64,000 nt of DNA from Clytia hemisphaerica. Lineage: Eukaryota > Cnidaria > Hydrozoa > Leptothecata > Clytiidae. The stretch's first letter is position 1; every line of letters begins with the position of its first letter. The DNA lies in NCBI GenBank assembly GCA_902728285.1, contig CACVBU010000593.1, positions 861,428-925,427 on the forward strand, in the 5' to 3' direction. A model generated the notes under the pieces. It saw nothing but the letters and a program-made list of their open reading frames with translations. It did not search any database and was not told where the DNA came from. A program made the position numbers and the translations under genes. Positions 44,601-56,500 of this stretch are shown here, piece after piece.

Positions 44601-47600
44601 CCAATGCAGTGGCTTGTTAGAACCATTGTGTAAAAAAGACATAATTAGCTAACTAACTGAGTACAAAATGAAATACGCGCCAAATTCTCTTACTTTTATT
44701 ACATCTAAGTGTTCATTGAAGTCATGGAATTTCAACAATTCCTCCAAAAACAGTAAGAAAGCTAGCAATATTTTTTTCAAAAAGTCATTTTAAAGTTCTT
44801 CAAATTCTATCCACTCATAACAATGAGACCCACTGTTAGCTCGAGAAACAGATCTTCTCCCCTTTGTTTCAGTATCTGCACCCGATCTTTGTTGGCATCG
44901 CATAGTTTTAGAGGTAAGTCTTTTAATAATGAATTTAGTTGGCAGAGATTTTTAAACTGCCATTTTGCGTTTTTTAAACTAATCTGTCAACTTCACGGTG
45001 GTGTTTTCAAGATATTATCTTTACTGACTTCATTGAGGACGAACGATGTCAAAAATGTCAATGCGTTGATGTGCTCAAAGACACTTTACATCATTCTACG
45101 CTGGTAAACTCGAACTGATTGCTTTTATCATTTCATTTTTTAGATCACCCTTTGAAATCAATGAAGCTGGTACATCAAGACAAAGAGTTGACTTTTTACT
45201 CGCTCAATCAAACTCTTTATTTTGCTGTTTGGTCTTCCTCCTTACCGGTTAGAAAATTTCGAAATCAATTTTTTCATGATTTCTAATTTTACACTGCAAT
45301 ATCCTTTCCACTTTAGGTTCCTGTTTGTGACGCACCCTTCTGCTCTTTCGCTCTCTTTTCTTTACGCAGCAATGGGCTTTTCTAGGAAAAAACCGTGCAC
45401 CCCTGTTGAGGAGTCCATTTCTATTCCAAGAGGGTATGGTTTGAAATGTAGTGGAATTCCATAGCAGTAGACAAAAATCCGTCAAAAATAAGTGGAATTC
45501 CATGGGAGTAATGATTCAAAATCTGTAAAAATTCGGAATTCCAGAGGGGTATGATCCTAAAATTGCCTGGAATTCCCAGGGGGTAATTCACAAAAGGTTG
45601 GAGCTCCTCAACAGGGGGTGTACGGTTTTTTCTGGAAAAGCCCAATGCAGCGACTTTGATAGGCCATCTGGATTTCAACGTCAATCCACGTTTGTTAGAC
45701 TTTGGCTTTAGGACGCCATTAGTAGAAAATCATTCCCGTATTTTGATGTGCCATTTTCTGTTTCTATTTCAAAGTTGAAGTTAGCTTTTTCCTTTCGCAG
45801 AGGCTTAATACTTTTTTTATACTTGTAGAAAGACGGTGATATTGCGTTTGTTGGCATGACGACAACCATCGAAAACCTACTCTTAAAAACTCAAGAGGGA
45901 TCATCTAACAAGTAATTCTGGGTTTCAGTTTCTTTTCCATTTCTTTCAACATGAATTGATCCTCAGTTCTAGGTATGTTATAGAGCGGGTATACAGTTTT
46001 GATAAAAGAAAATGCTTGCAAAACATAATTCTTCGCTCTGCCAATTCTTTATAAAGAAAGTCCCTACAATTTTTATATTTCACTTTTTTAAAGGGTGTGG
46101 TCAGCTCCACCGCACCAAGTGATTCCTGATGACGTCAACCCCTCTTATGGTGAGTGGTTAAAGTTTAAGCTGCTCGCTTATTTTGAGACATCTTGCTTCT
46201 CTAGATTGTATACGGACACACTTCTTTGACAAAGATGGAGAGGCCTTTATTGTATGATGAACTAAACTGAGCTACTTGTGAATTCTCTTCTCTGTAACTC
46301 GAACATTCTTAATTTCAACTCCAACACAGTTTCTTTTACTCGGATATCTTCATTACTCAAAATGGTTTTTTGGTCCACTCAAAAAGTCTTAATTTTAATA
46401 GGCGTAGTGGTGTGGTGGTCATGGCTCTTGAACCCCATCCGGGAGGTCCGAGTTTGATTCCCACTGTAGCACTACGGTTCACTTGGCAAGTCCACACACC
46501 TTCTCCCTGGTCAACTCATACCATGTGAGGGGAACTAGGTGCCACTACTCTGATACAAGACATTCAATATCAATTCCAGACAATGTGGTGTCTGGTGTAG
46601 TTGGAGTGTCATCACTATGTATCATGGTATCTGTGTCTCGCGTGCACAGAACCAGCGGTGTCTGGACAGCGCTACGCATTCCTACTTGAAAAATTCCTAC
46701 TTCGTAATGAGTAGAACCCATTCCCCAGTGGGGAAGGCTCATATTATCACATCATCAGAAAGTCTTGAGCTATTATTCGATCATTGGGACTTAATTGAAC
46801 TGTAGTTATTTCTTTCTACTGTCCTTAATCCTTCTTATAGGACTACACGGATACTCAGTTCGAATTTGTTTGAGGAACAGTCGAAAAACGTTCTATGAGA
46901 ACGAATATTCTTTTCATAAAAATGGTATGTTTTTTTCTTCTTAATTGTAATGGGCTCTTCCTGAAAAAATTCGTTCATGGGGGGTGGAGGATATAATATT
47001 TTTTCAATGATCTACTACTGGACACACCACTACCACTCGATTTTTCACCCCCTGGACACGCGTTTTACCCCTGGGTACACTGGACCCTTCCATCCCCTAT
47101 TAGAGTTTTATCGTTAAATTTTATGTGCTTTGTCTCGACAGCCCCCTGTTGCACTAATTTCAGGTTTATTAACCCCAATGGTGCTTCAAATAAATTCCAA
47201 TGACCAACAATTGTTTTCCCCTGTTATTGCTTTATAGGTAGATGGGAAGATGATTGGCTATCTTTCATTCATCAAACCATTGAGAATCCTTTGTATGGCG
47301 ATTTTTATTATGATATCAAAGAACAGATCAAATTCTCATGGAAAAGTGGCCCCATAAACGGTAGAATTGATGTAAGAACTTTATTGTATTTTCTAGTATA
47401 AGCTCGATGCTCTTCTAGCAGCTTCCTAATCGTGTTTACGTGCTAAATTAAGAAGAATACTAGCCTCCGATTTCAGAATTAAATGAGAAAATACCAGTGA
47501 GCCGGGTCAGATAGCCTCCATTAATAAATCGGTGAAAATTTGATGAATTTTCCAAGTTAAATTTAAATTACAATAGTCGACCTAAAATCCAAATCTTATA

Positions 47601-50268
47601 CAAGAGATCAAGGGATGTTTCTTAAATATTTCGTTAACTATTAAATCAATTATGTTTGACAACAACTGAACAGATTTTGTATGTTTTGTTTAGAACTTGA
47701 TGATTTTGGATGTCCAATTGAAAGATATGAACGAAGAATTGATTTGGGATTCCAGGTATAAGAAAATGCAACTATCAACCCTAGCATAAACAGCAGCATA
47801 AAAGTAATTGGTTTGAGTATACCAGAGCTGGATGACGTCAAATACCTGAAATATCGTTGCATTGACCGATTACATTCTAACGTTATTCAACCCGTGTAAA
47901 CTCGGGTCCAATCCTCTTGTTGCATTAGGGTTGATACGACGTGTATTCTTCACTCAACCACCCCTATTACACTTCCATCCAGTTAATTTTGGTCCTTTGC
48001 CAACTCGAAAGAAATCAAACAATATATAATTTAGCCTGTACCAGACTCTTCTTCTTTTTTTCAAAATATAAAAAACGCACGCGGCGGCAGTAAAAAACGC
48101 ACGCGGCGGCAGGGTGGTACAGGCGATGTATAATGCCGAATACTTTTCTTCTTTTCCCAGTGAATTGGTGCTAATGAAGGAAACAGAAGAAGACACAGGT
48201 ATTTTTTCTGATCAATTTGATTTAGCTAGCTATCGTGTATCCTGAGTTTTAACGGGTGTTGGGATGTGCTGCTTGTTTACTCTTTTTAGACTAGAGTCTA
48301 CTTCTGGCTGAACTTTGCTTTTTGATAATTTTGGTTGACGCTGAGTCCAGTGAAGTAGACTAGGAGCATTTGACGAGGTAGCCATTTTGATAAGAATGTT
48401 TAGAATCCAAATAACAAAAAAGCTACTTGAAGTTGAAAAATATAATTAAGAATGAGAAACAAACATCAATAGCATACTTTGAATCCCCTTATTTTCATAT
48501 AAAAACATTGCTTCATTCTTTTTTTACCTGGCAAAAATAAGCAAAAATATATTACTATATAAGTAAGTAAGTAAGTCTGCGACCGCAGTCGGAGGCGACC
48601 CGAAGGCTCCTCTTTCGATAGCTATCTACCCGAAGGTAGGGGAGGGCTCCACTCTTTCTCCCTGGATTTCTCCACTTACCCTTGATCCTTCTCTTAGTTG
48701 CTGAGCATCAAGCAGAGAGGCATCAAATACCATTTTGGGAATCTTTGGTATGACCCGGCTGGGGGCTGAACCCACAACCTTGCGAACCGTAGCCTACCGT
48801 AGCCTACCCAACTATATACTACCGGGCCACTTAATCGCGAACTCCAGTCTATAAAAAAGCTTTAAGTGGACTCCGGGCTACTCTTATTATTAGATCTTGA
48901 TTAGATCTTACCAGTTACCTAATAAACGGAGGTAAAACGAGAATTGGATATCGGAATGAAATAAACGAACGAACTTCCTTATAACTTATTATAACTATTT
49001 TTCTGTGTTTTTTTTTCAGATTTTTCAAATTATATTGTTTATGAAATGACCACGGAAGAAAGTCACCGAAAAACTTTGATTAGAGTGTTACAAGTGAGTA
49101 ACTTTCCAGTCTGTCCACTTTTTGTTGAAGGAGTCAAACATATAGAATATAGTTTTGAAAAATGAATTTCAAACCATGAAAGCCAAGGGTCATGAATTAA
49201 AAGGGCAAGATTTTTGTGCAGAGCAGCGGCGTTGTGGGAAAATTTTTCTGGAGGGGCCAAAGTCAATTTTTTTTAAATGCCCCCCCCCCAATTTTCCAAA
49301 GTGGTGCCCCCACCCACCAGTTTCTAAACTGTTACTAATTCATTTGCCTAGGCATAATGAGGAAGGAAATATTTATTGGAGAAGAGTAGATATATCTTTG
49401 ATGAATGGAAAAGGGAAAAACAGGCCCCACCATAATTGGGGCCGACTAGAAAATTTGTAAAAATTGACTGCCAAGACCCTAAAATCACTAAATGACCTAA
49501 ATAAAAATAGACAGATTGGACACTTGCTAGAGTGAAAAGAAACTTAAAGAAAGCGAGCGAAAAATTGATGTTTTAAGATTTCAATATTGTTGTCAGCAAA
49601 TTGGTCTTGGGGCGCAGTTAGATTTACCAAGAAGTTGCCAATTAACTGTATTGAAAAAAATTATTGTAAGCATTTTAAAATTATCTCAGTAAAATTGGTC
49701 CTGGGCGCAATTTAAGACGCATAAAGTATGATTTTTAAGATTGGGGCGTTTAAAAAAATCTCTTCTGGCGCCCCTTGCTCTTCGGCGCCCCTTCAAAAAA
49801 GCTCCGCTGGGGGGGGGGGCCATGGCCCCCCCGGCCCCCCTGCCACAACGCCACTGGTGCAGAGGTCTACCCCTTTTGGTAACCGTTACCCTAAAAAAGT
49901 GCTACTGTCATCCAAAATCCAGATACTCTTACAAGCTAAAAAATAGAATTACCTCCTCAATCAGATTTATTCCAATTTTAACGAAAAATCCCTCGGAAAA
50001 TGAAAGAAATTTCTCCAAAAAAGGGCAAAACCGCGAAAATTAAAACCCGGGGAATGCAATTTTTCCGATTTTTTTTTTCGATCGCGAACATTAGTTCCCG
50101 CGAAAATTTGTTCCATAAGGTAATTGTGTATCACAATCAAACTCTTGAATTATTTCTTTGTTTTTGTTTTCATTCTAGGATCCATCTTCGAAAGAATCTT
50201 TGATCTTGTCATTGAAAATATTCCTTCGAAAAAGTGGTATCAACGAGTGGTTCGGCACAAAGTATTAG
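41649..50268 (+). CDS. FBXO15: FBXO15-like F-box protein, 15 exons
   Basis: Exons: 41649-41842, 42729-42836, 43283-43390, 43750-43839, 44221-44439, 44873-44913, 45144-45247, 45829-45911, 46094-46149, 46841-46924, 47238-47371, 47694-47755, 48161-48198, 49020-49093, 50179-50268. All joins keep phase and give 494 residues (vertebrate FBXO15 about 510). A basic N-terminus is followed by the F-box LVPNEALHCIFKYLTYSDLL...CVCKGWKDVA (exon 2), which binds Skp1 in SCF ubiquitin ligases. Matching FBXO15 further on: WKKEALF, GTRWLLEIQEKG, VWSAPPHQVIPDDVNPSYGL, HGYSVRICLRNS, and the terminal INEWFGTKY against INHWFGTEY. The substrate is unknown here. A two-codon upstream frame (ATG TTA TGA at 41643) precedes the start. 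Introns hold SINEs and MITEs. An acceptor ends at 41614. Confidence 0.95.
41973..42177 (-). repeat. tRNA-derived SINE (intron 1 of FBXO15)
   Basis: On the minus strand it begins GGAGCAATGGCCAAGTGGTC (A-box region) and has GTTCGAATCCCCGC (B box) about 50 bases later. It continues to a 3' part with GATTACTGGGCTATCCACGT shared with the copy at 57032-57308. The tRNA body does not fold correctly, so it is a SINE and not a tRNA gene. Confidence 0.75.
42970..43115. repeat. CACGCA-rich dispersed repeat, second copy
   Basis: See 7128-7280 for the shared words. It lies in FBXO15 intron 2. Confidence 0.5.
45373..45644. mobile_element. MITE, TGGGC family (copy 2, FBXO15 intron 7)
   Basis: TGGGCTTTTCTAGGAAAAAA and CCGTGCACCCCTGTTGAGGA on the left against TCCTCAACAGGGGGTGTACG and TTTTTTCTGGAAAAGCCCA on the right. 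The interior has repeated GGAATTCCA words. Open frames on both strands across it are not genes. Confidence 0.78.
46401..46765 (+). repeat. tRNA-like SINE (FBXO15 intron 9)
   Basis: Begins GGCGTAGTGGTGTGGTGGTC and has a B-box-like CCGAGTTTGATTCCC about 50 bases later, both typical of a Pol III tRNA-type promoter. A body of roughly 300 bases follows without coding potential. Only one copy in the window, so family status is not proven. Confidence 0.5.
48561..48831 (-). repeat. tRNA-like SINE with TAAG tail (FBXO15 intron 13)
   Basis: On the minus strand the head reads GTGGCCCGGTAGTATATAGT then TGGGTAGGC, followed by GTTGTGGGTTCAGCCCCC as a B box. The distal end is a (CTTA)n tail, the kind of short 3' tandem repeat usual in SINEs. 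Confidence 0.6.
49980..50115. repeat. Partial copy of the MITE at 24224-24508
   Basis: AAAAATCCCTCGGAAAATGA, GGGCAAAACCGCGAAAATTA and TTAGTTCCCGCGAAAATTTG match the right half of the element at 24224. It lies just before the last FBXO15 exon. A C-rich/G-rich stretch at about 49265-49850 upstream belongs to other, unplaced repeats. Confidence 0.55.
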
Positions 50269-51229
50269 AAATTATCTATTGCGAACGTTTTTATTTAACA
50301 AATGATTTTTCTTTTGGGTGAAACTCTTGAGATTTACAGGCTAAGGTTTTTTACACAGCTTTTCAAACAACTTATAGCTTTTTGTATGAAAACCACGCGA
50401 CCCGCTTAACTTTTGTAGGAAATAGATGGTTTCAAGTACTGCATATGAAATTCGACTCTACCCTTCGGCTATATCTTATTGGGAGAAGTATCATCAATCC
50501 ATACGCTAGTCTCTCTATCTTATATCTGTCTTGTGTTTCCAGTCAAAATTTTTGTTTTTTAAGAGGAAAGAAATCATCTTTTTACATTTACCTTTTCAAA
50601 TTTCTCGGGGAGTTATAGTAACCTATTTATCAAAGTTTTTGCTGTAGATAACATGATTATTAATATATTGCTTTTTAAAAATGAAATATTTAAAAATTTT
50701 AAACTTTATTATATTTAGAAATTTTTAAATTTTTTAATGCTAGTGTTTTTATGGTCAATAATACAAATACATTTCGTTTCTTTGTTTTTTGTTGGTCTTA
50801 ATTCTTGTTCTTTTAGCTCTGAGGAAAAAATCACGCCTCAGTTGATTCTTTGGCATTCAGAATTATGCCTCAAATCTTTTAACCCATTAAATGCCTTCAC
50901 TCCATAACTTCAAAAACAAATTGATTTCAAATGCGCGTACACGCCCAACTAAGAACAAATGCCAATGTCAAATTAGCTTCTTATTCGGGTTTGGTAAAAA
51001 ACAGGGCAGCATGGGTCACGGCGCTCCCAGGGTCAGGCCTAACCGTACAGGATCGGTAAAATTAAGTGATATCTCATAAGCCAGTGGCATTTAATGGGTT
51101 AAGACTGATAGAAAATTATATTCTCGAATTTTTTGCTTTTCTTGCCAAAGTTTATACTTTGAATTTTTTGTAACTGTCGTTTAATTTTTTTCTTACAGCA
51201 AAAAAAATAAAAAAACTGAAACTGAAATC
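50269..51229. other. FBXO15 to CDC26 interval
   Basis: AT-rich spacer holding the piggyBac-type MITE at 50883-51098. A pyrimidine-rich acceptor ends at 51198, 31 bases before the CDC26 ATG. No other gene seen. Confidence 0.5.
50883..51098. mobile_element. piggyBac-type MITE with TTAA target sites
   Basis: TTAA lies on both sides (50879-50882 and 51099-51102), and the ends are CCCATTAAATGCC and its complement. Ends starting CCC next to TTAA are characteristic of piggyBac elements. 216 bp, non-coding. Confidence 0.82.
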
Positions 51230-51484
51230 ATGCTCCGGTACAACAAACCTTCGCGAATTGAACTCAAGAAAAGTGATTTGGATGACTTGGAGCGAAAGAA
51301 AATTGAAGATCAAAAGAAAGAAAAAGTGGTCAGCAAATTACCACTGGCTGACGTCACACAAAATGATTCCATGACAATCAGTGCTCCCTTAGCGTCACGT
51401 GCCCGGCAAACGGAGATTAGACGCCGGTTAGGATTTACCCCGGAAGCAGTACCTAATGACGGAACTGCCGGAATACGATTTTAA
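51230..51484 (+). CDS. CDC26: Anaphase-promoting complex subunit CDC26/APC12
   Basis: 84 residues in one exon, the normal size of CDC26 (85 in vertebrates). The N-terminus MLRYNKPSRIELKKSDLDDL matches the conserved MLRRKPTRLELKLDD start, which threads through the TPR groove of CDC16/APC6 and stabilises it. A charged helix follows (ERKKIEDQKKEK), and the C-terminal RQTEIRRRLGFTPE matches the NDRIGYKPQ region. It acts in the nuclear and cytosolic APC/C ubiquitin ligase at mitosis. It is the last gene of the co-oriented run. AATAAA for its mRNA occurs at about 51656. Confidence 0.93.
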   Translation: MLRYNKPSRIELKKSDLDDLERKKIEDQKKEKVVSKLPLADVTQNDSMTISAPLASRARQTEIRRRLGFTPEAVPNDGTAGIRF

Positions 51485-52027
51485 TGATTTCGATGAAGAG
51501 ATTTTTATATCAAATGGGTTTGAAAATGAGGTTTTGTTAAACTGAGAATCATTCGATTGTTTTATTGTTCAACCAATCAGCGCTCTGTAAAAAGAACTTG
51601 ATAAAATGGAAAACACTGACTTTTTGTTCTCACGAATATAATTGGATACTTTTATAAATAAAGAGAATGGTATTATGACATAACAAAGACACTAGATATA
51701 ACACGGGACTGTATCACTTCCATGTGGAGAAATATACTTTTGGATTCCTTCTCATTTATCAACCAATGATTCAATTTTAGTAAACTTGCTATTTATGGAA
51801 ATATATTTCCGAGCACCATAATAATCATAACGAAACTTTTATAAATTGATTGGTATTTTTATATTAAAGACCATTGATATCCTACAAGTAGACTGTAGGG
51901 CAGTCAGTATTTTCGTACTTTCAAATCGGAGAAATTTATCACAACAGGGAAAATTAGATAATCGTATAAAATCGTATGAAACTTTGAAATTATTTTTCAA
52001 TGCTTTTCATGAAACGACTAAAACTCA

Positions 52028-52290
52028 CTCCCGAAGGGCTAGATAGGCAACTTTAAGCTTTAAGTAAAAATTTGACTTTTTAAATTTCGTGCCGATGGAT
52101 AGGATCTAGCATTTTAATTATTTTCGGAGCGTGAGATCAATAAAAGTAGGCGGCAAATGCTATTTCGCATCTCTCAAACCAGTGAAATTGCTTGTTGTCA
52201 CGTGATTTCTTTGGTAGGAAATCCTACCAAAACTTGCTTCACTTTTCGATAAAGGCCGCGGATCTAGCCCTTCGGGCTTTACAGATCTGT
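52028..52290. mobile_element. MITE with CCCGAAGGGCTAGAT ends, nested in the left arm
   Basis: CCCGAAGGGCTAGATAGG on the left pairs with ATCTAGCCCTTCGGG on the right. The body (GATGGATAGGATCTAGCATT, GTAGGCGGCAAA) recurs at about 405-470. The right arm of the large inverted repeat reads straight through this point (CGACTAAAA to CCTCTTTTTCC), which marks it as an insertion. Confidence 0.75.
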
Positions 52291-52677
52291 GCTTAAACCC
52301 CTCTTTTTCCTGTATTTAACCGCAACGGGTAGGAAGACATTTTTGTGGGAGTTTCATTTGGGCGGATGGCCGAAGAAATAACTTTTAGTGGGAACTTTAA
52401 TTTAGCGGATGAAGGATATCTTTTATAAAAAAGACCTGTGAGCAAAATAACCTGCTTCAAGGCCTGGAATAGCACAAATTTGAGAACCAGGTGAAATAAT
52501 TCAAATTTGTCGGAAATTTGATTTAGTGATTGGCGGAAAAAAAAGGTTTTAGAGGGAACTTAATTCGGTGAATTTGGGCTAAATTCGCACAATTAACCGC
52601 TAAATTTTCTCTCCGCCAAAATTTAACTTCTTTTAGGGCAAAATTTTGATTTGACAAAAAATTATGAAAAATTCATA

Positions 52678-52933
52678 CACGTTTTTTTTTTTATAAGAAC
52701 GTTGAAAATTTTTGAAGCCTTCCGATGTTCTAAACTTTTTTAAGTTTAAAGCCTAAAATGTTCTTAGAATGTTCTTATCTTCACCACTTTGTGAGTATTT
52801 TTGTGCAATTTCCTAAGAAATTGGGTGTTTTAGAGTCCACAAAGCCTTAAAATGTTCTTAACATGTTCTTAATATTTCGGCCATCGAAGCCTTATGTTCT
52901 TATATACTTTGTTCTTATAAAAAAAAAAACGTG
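52678..52933. mobile_element. MITE of the TATAAGAAC family with proven TA duplication
   Basis: CACGTTTTTTTTTTTATAAG at the left and CTTATAAAAAAAAAAACGTG at the right, flanked by TA. The opposite arm of the large inverted repeat has the uninterrupted sequence (ATTCATATCACATC on its complement), so the TA duplication and the ends are certain. Confidence 0.88.
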
Positions 52934-53545
52934 TATCACATCTTTTATTCTTTTTTCTAAAGTTAGATTTTACGATTTAATTCACCATCAGGAGAACACT
53001 TTCGCAAAACTGCGAAAAAAGCTTCATATTTTGCTTGTGAGACCCCTTTAAAAATTGTTTGACTCTAAAGCATGGCTAATTATGAAAAACACCCTTAAAA
53101 TTTCATTAAGATTTTTTTCACGGGGCCTCGTTAATGCTGCCGATCCAAGCCCTTCGTAGCGATTTCGACTTGTTTTTGACTATCTTTAAAGTTGACATCT
53201 TTTTTGCTTTTCTTCTGTTTTTTTTTCAGTAGTTGTTATTCCCAAGGGGATTGAATGATTGAAAACAGGTCTGATCTTCGACAGCTGCTACGGGAATTGT
53301 AATTCTGTCAATTTTCTTTGTTTTAGAAAATCAACAACGTGGAGTCGTTTAACCTCGATAATTCCCTTGGGAATATATATATGACCCTCTAAAGAATTAA
53401 TTAGAAGAAAAATGCTGCATCTGAACGATATAAAAGAAACATCAAGTCATTCCCTAATCATCTCCTCCTTGTCATAAGCAAGAGAAGAAACCTGCAAAAC
53501 ACCTTGAAAAGTTTTTTTCATAACTTCTCGAATCTCTCTGAAGAA

Positions 53546-56500
53546 ATGGCTCAATCACTCCCATCAAAGTAAGTATGAGATGTTTGACTTCAAAATAAGG
53601 TTTTACGAAAAATGACTTTTGATTTCGATTTTGTACTATCAATTTTTGTGAAGGATGCTTGAATCAAGGCTTTTTCTCTATTATTAGGTGATTACTTGGC
53701 AGAATGTTCTTAATTAATATTGGAATCTTTTCAGTCATAGTTAAACAAGAATTTGTTAAAAGTAAATTTGCTTTCGAACTCTCAAACCATGTTTTTAGGT
53801 GTTTACACTTTATGGCACTTTATATCTTCAGTAAAAATAATTCTTGATATCTTTTCAGTCCTGCAGGAGATAAATACGACCACCAATGGGAAGCTTTAGC
53901 TGGGTGGTTTCTGGGACCACGTGCTGAAAACCGAAATATCTTCAATGATTTGATGTTGAAAGCTTTGAATTGGCATGAAGATCGACGTGAGGAGTTCTTT
54001 CCAGCCGATCCTTCTTATTTCACGGAGGAGATCAAAAATTCTGAAGCTGCTCAACATGAGTATAAAGATATGGAAAAACAAATGAAAGAGATGCATCGAG
54101 AATTGAACAAATCCATTCCTTTCTTCAGCACCAGATATCAGGTAAGTCTCTCTAATTGGAAACCGTGATGTTTTATCGTAATTAAGTCTTAATTAACTAC
54201 ATACTTTTAGAAGGACTTTATTCTATGTTTTTACCATATTTAAAAGGAGAAAATGTCAACTTTCGCGATGCGAATTATTTCTGTTTTAGCATGTGTCTAT
54301 GAAAACGAGGCTGAAAGCTTGAAAACATATCTCATAAGCTTTCGCGAAATGGTTCTGAAAAGTTAATTCACAGAAATTTTTTCCCTAATGAAAGGAAAGA
54401 GTTTGCTAAATTCTGGAATATATAGCATTGGATGCTTTCCAAATTGAATATGCCGTATGATCCATCAAAATACATAAAGGCGTTAGGTTTCCCTATGTCA
54501 AACTCCACAATAAGTCCAATTTTATGTCGTTTATTTTAGGGTCACATGACATGGGACATTACAATGCCTTCCTTCTTGGGATACGTTTCCGGATTGCTTT
54601 GGAATCAAAACAACGTCGATTCAACTGCTTCACCAGTCACCACAAAGTTTGAAGTGGAAGTTGGTCAACAACTTTGCAAATTGATGCGATTTGACGACAC
54701 CAAAGTCACACCATGGGGTCATTTGACTGGATGTGGATCAGTCGCCAATATAGAATCGATGTGGGCTGCAAGAAACACCAAATTACATCCATTGGCTTTG
54801 AAAGATGCTTGCGCTGATCCTCATTTTCCTGAACTAATCGGTATGGAAATCTTTCCTCGTATTTAACAGATTCAGTAGTAAATAAAAAAGAGCTTACAGC
54901 TCTCACTTGCTGGTTGAATAGAAATCGCTAGGTATGTATCCCGTACGCATGAAATTATAAATGATACTTCGTAATTCGAGTTAGCGTTACGAAAATCGCC
55001 TTGTTAGTTTGGTAATTAAACTCTTTGTCACTTTTCAATTCTAATATTTAAAAGTGATAAGTTTTGAAGTACAAATCTTTCCACCAATTACGTCACTGTT
55101 ATGGTAATAAAAACGAATCTTATTTGTTACATTTCAGACGGTTTGGAATGCAAGGTGTTCGTGCCTGGCCAACAAAAAGAAAAGACTTTGAAAGAATGCA
55201 CCGAATGGGAATTATTAAACTTGAGAATCGATGATATTTGTTCTTTGACTGATGACGTCATTAAATGCATTGAACAGAGAAATCCCGATTTCAAAGTTGA
55301 CGTCAAAGCAACTGTTGATAAAGCCTTGGAGGTAAACTCTTTCTGTCGATTTTTGACCTTGAAATCTTGCATTTTGCAGGCCCTGAAGTCTGGGTCTGGT
55401 GTCAAAAGGTGTTGAGTGTTTTTATTTCTTTGTTTTATAATCAGTTACCATATAATAAGTCTGGTACTGTTGGAAAGATATTTAAATGTACTTATTTTTC
55501 ACAAAGTTTTTCAATAGTAGTCCAAGAAAATTACCCTGTTTATATGGTAAAAAGATGCCCCGCAAATTGATTTTTCTGTCAATCAAAAACTGAATGATAC
55601 ACGAGTCCTATTTGGCACAGATTCCACTTTTGGTATTGGCGCCTTTCGTTCCCAACATTTTCTTTTCCTTAGAAAAACTCTCCAGTGCAACTCGGTTTAC
55701 CTGAATTTTACCGACGACACAAGATAGGTGAACCAAGCGACAAAGACGCAACAGTACGAACATATCCACTAGTTTTTTCACCAGGAACAAACCATTATTC
55801 ATGGCCGAAAGCTTCCACCATTCTTGGCATCGGTGATTCTAATAACATTCACATTCAAGTTGACAGCAAAGCTCGTCAAGATATTGAGAGTAAGTCATTG
55901 GGCTTTTCCAGAAAAAGTTCGCATCTCCCCTGTTGAGGATATAGGATATCCAGGGGGTAGGAATCTGGAGACCAAGGATATCCATGGGGTGGGGGTTCAA
56001 ATTTTCGATATCCTAGGATATCCAGGGGGTTAGAATTTGAGGACCAAGGATATCCAGGGGGGTTGGAAATTTTCGGCATGGATAACCAGGGGGTCTGGTG
56101 TTAAGAAAAATCGACATCCTCAACAGTGGGAATATGGATTTTTTTCTGGAAAAGCCCATTATTTGAAACAATGGTATAGCTCCCCTTTTTTTCGAAAGAT
56201 GTTCTTCGTTGCTATACAAAGCAAAATCTGGGTTATTTCGTTTGGAATATTTGTGATTGGTTTGAGACAAGAACTTTGCTTTGATCAATGGTCTTTACAA
56301 AGAACGCCCTATAAGAATGTCTCGTGCTGTTTCAACTCTATTCAACTTGTCTTTCTTACCCACCAGCTTTGGAGAAGGAATTGGATTATGCATTAGAACA
56401 CAAGATTGCAGTATTCATGGTTGTAGCAGTGATTGGTTCAACAGAAGAAAGTGCTGTGGATGATATCGCAAGAATCTTAGCTCTCAAACCTAAATATGAA

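Larger units (their letters stand above)
51740..53186 (+). repeat. Left arm of the inverted repeat framing the decarboxylase gene
   Basis: From GATTCCTTCTCATTTATCAA to TAGCGATTTCGACTTGT this arm matches the complement of 62180-63577 in order: GTAAACTTGCTAT, AATATATTTCCGAGCACC, AAAGACCATTGATATCCTAC, CTCTTTTTCCTGTATTTAA, GGCGGATGGCCGAAGAAATA, GATTTTACGATTTAATTCAC and TGCGAAAAAAGCTTCATATT. Two MITEs (52028-52290 and 52678-52933) are absent from the other arm and so came later. Confidence 0.9.

Noticed and set aside
45222..45684. Small proteins on either strand around 45.2-45.7 kb
   Set aside because: They translate the TGGGC-family MITE and its GGAATTCC repeats inside FBXO15 intron 7.
55876..56396. 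Overlapping reading frames on both strands near 56 kb
   Set aside because: They are translations of the GGATATCCAGGGGG-repeat MITE in intron 5 of the decarboxylase gene.
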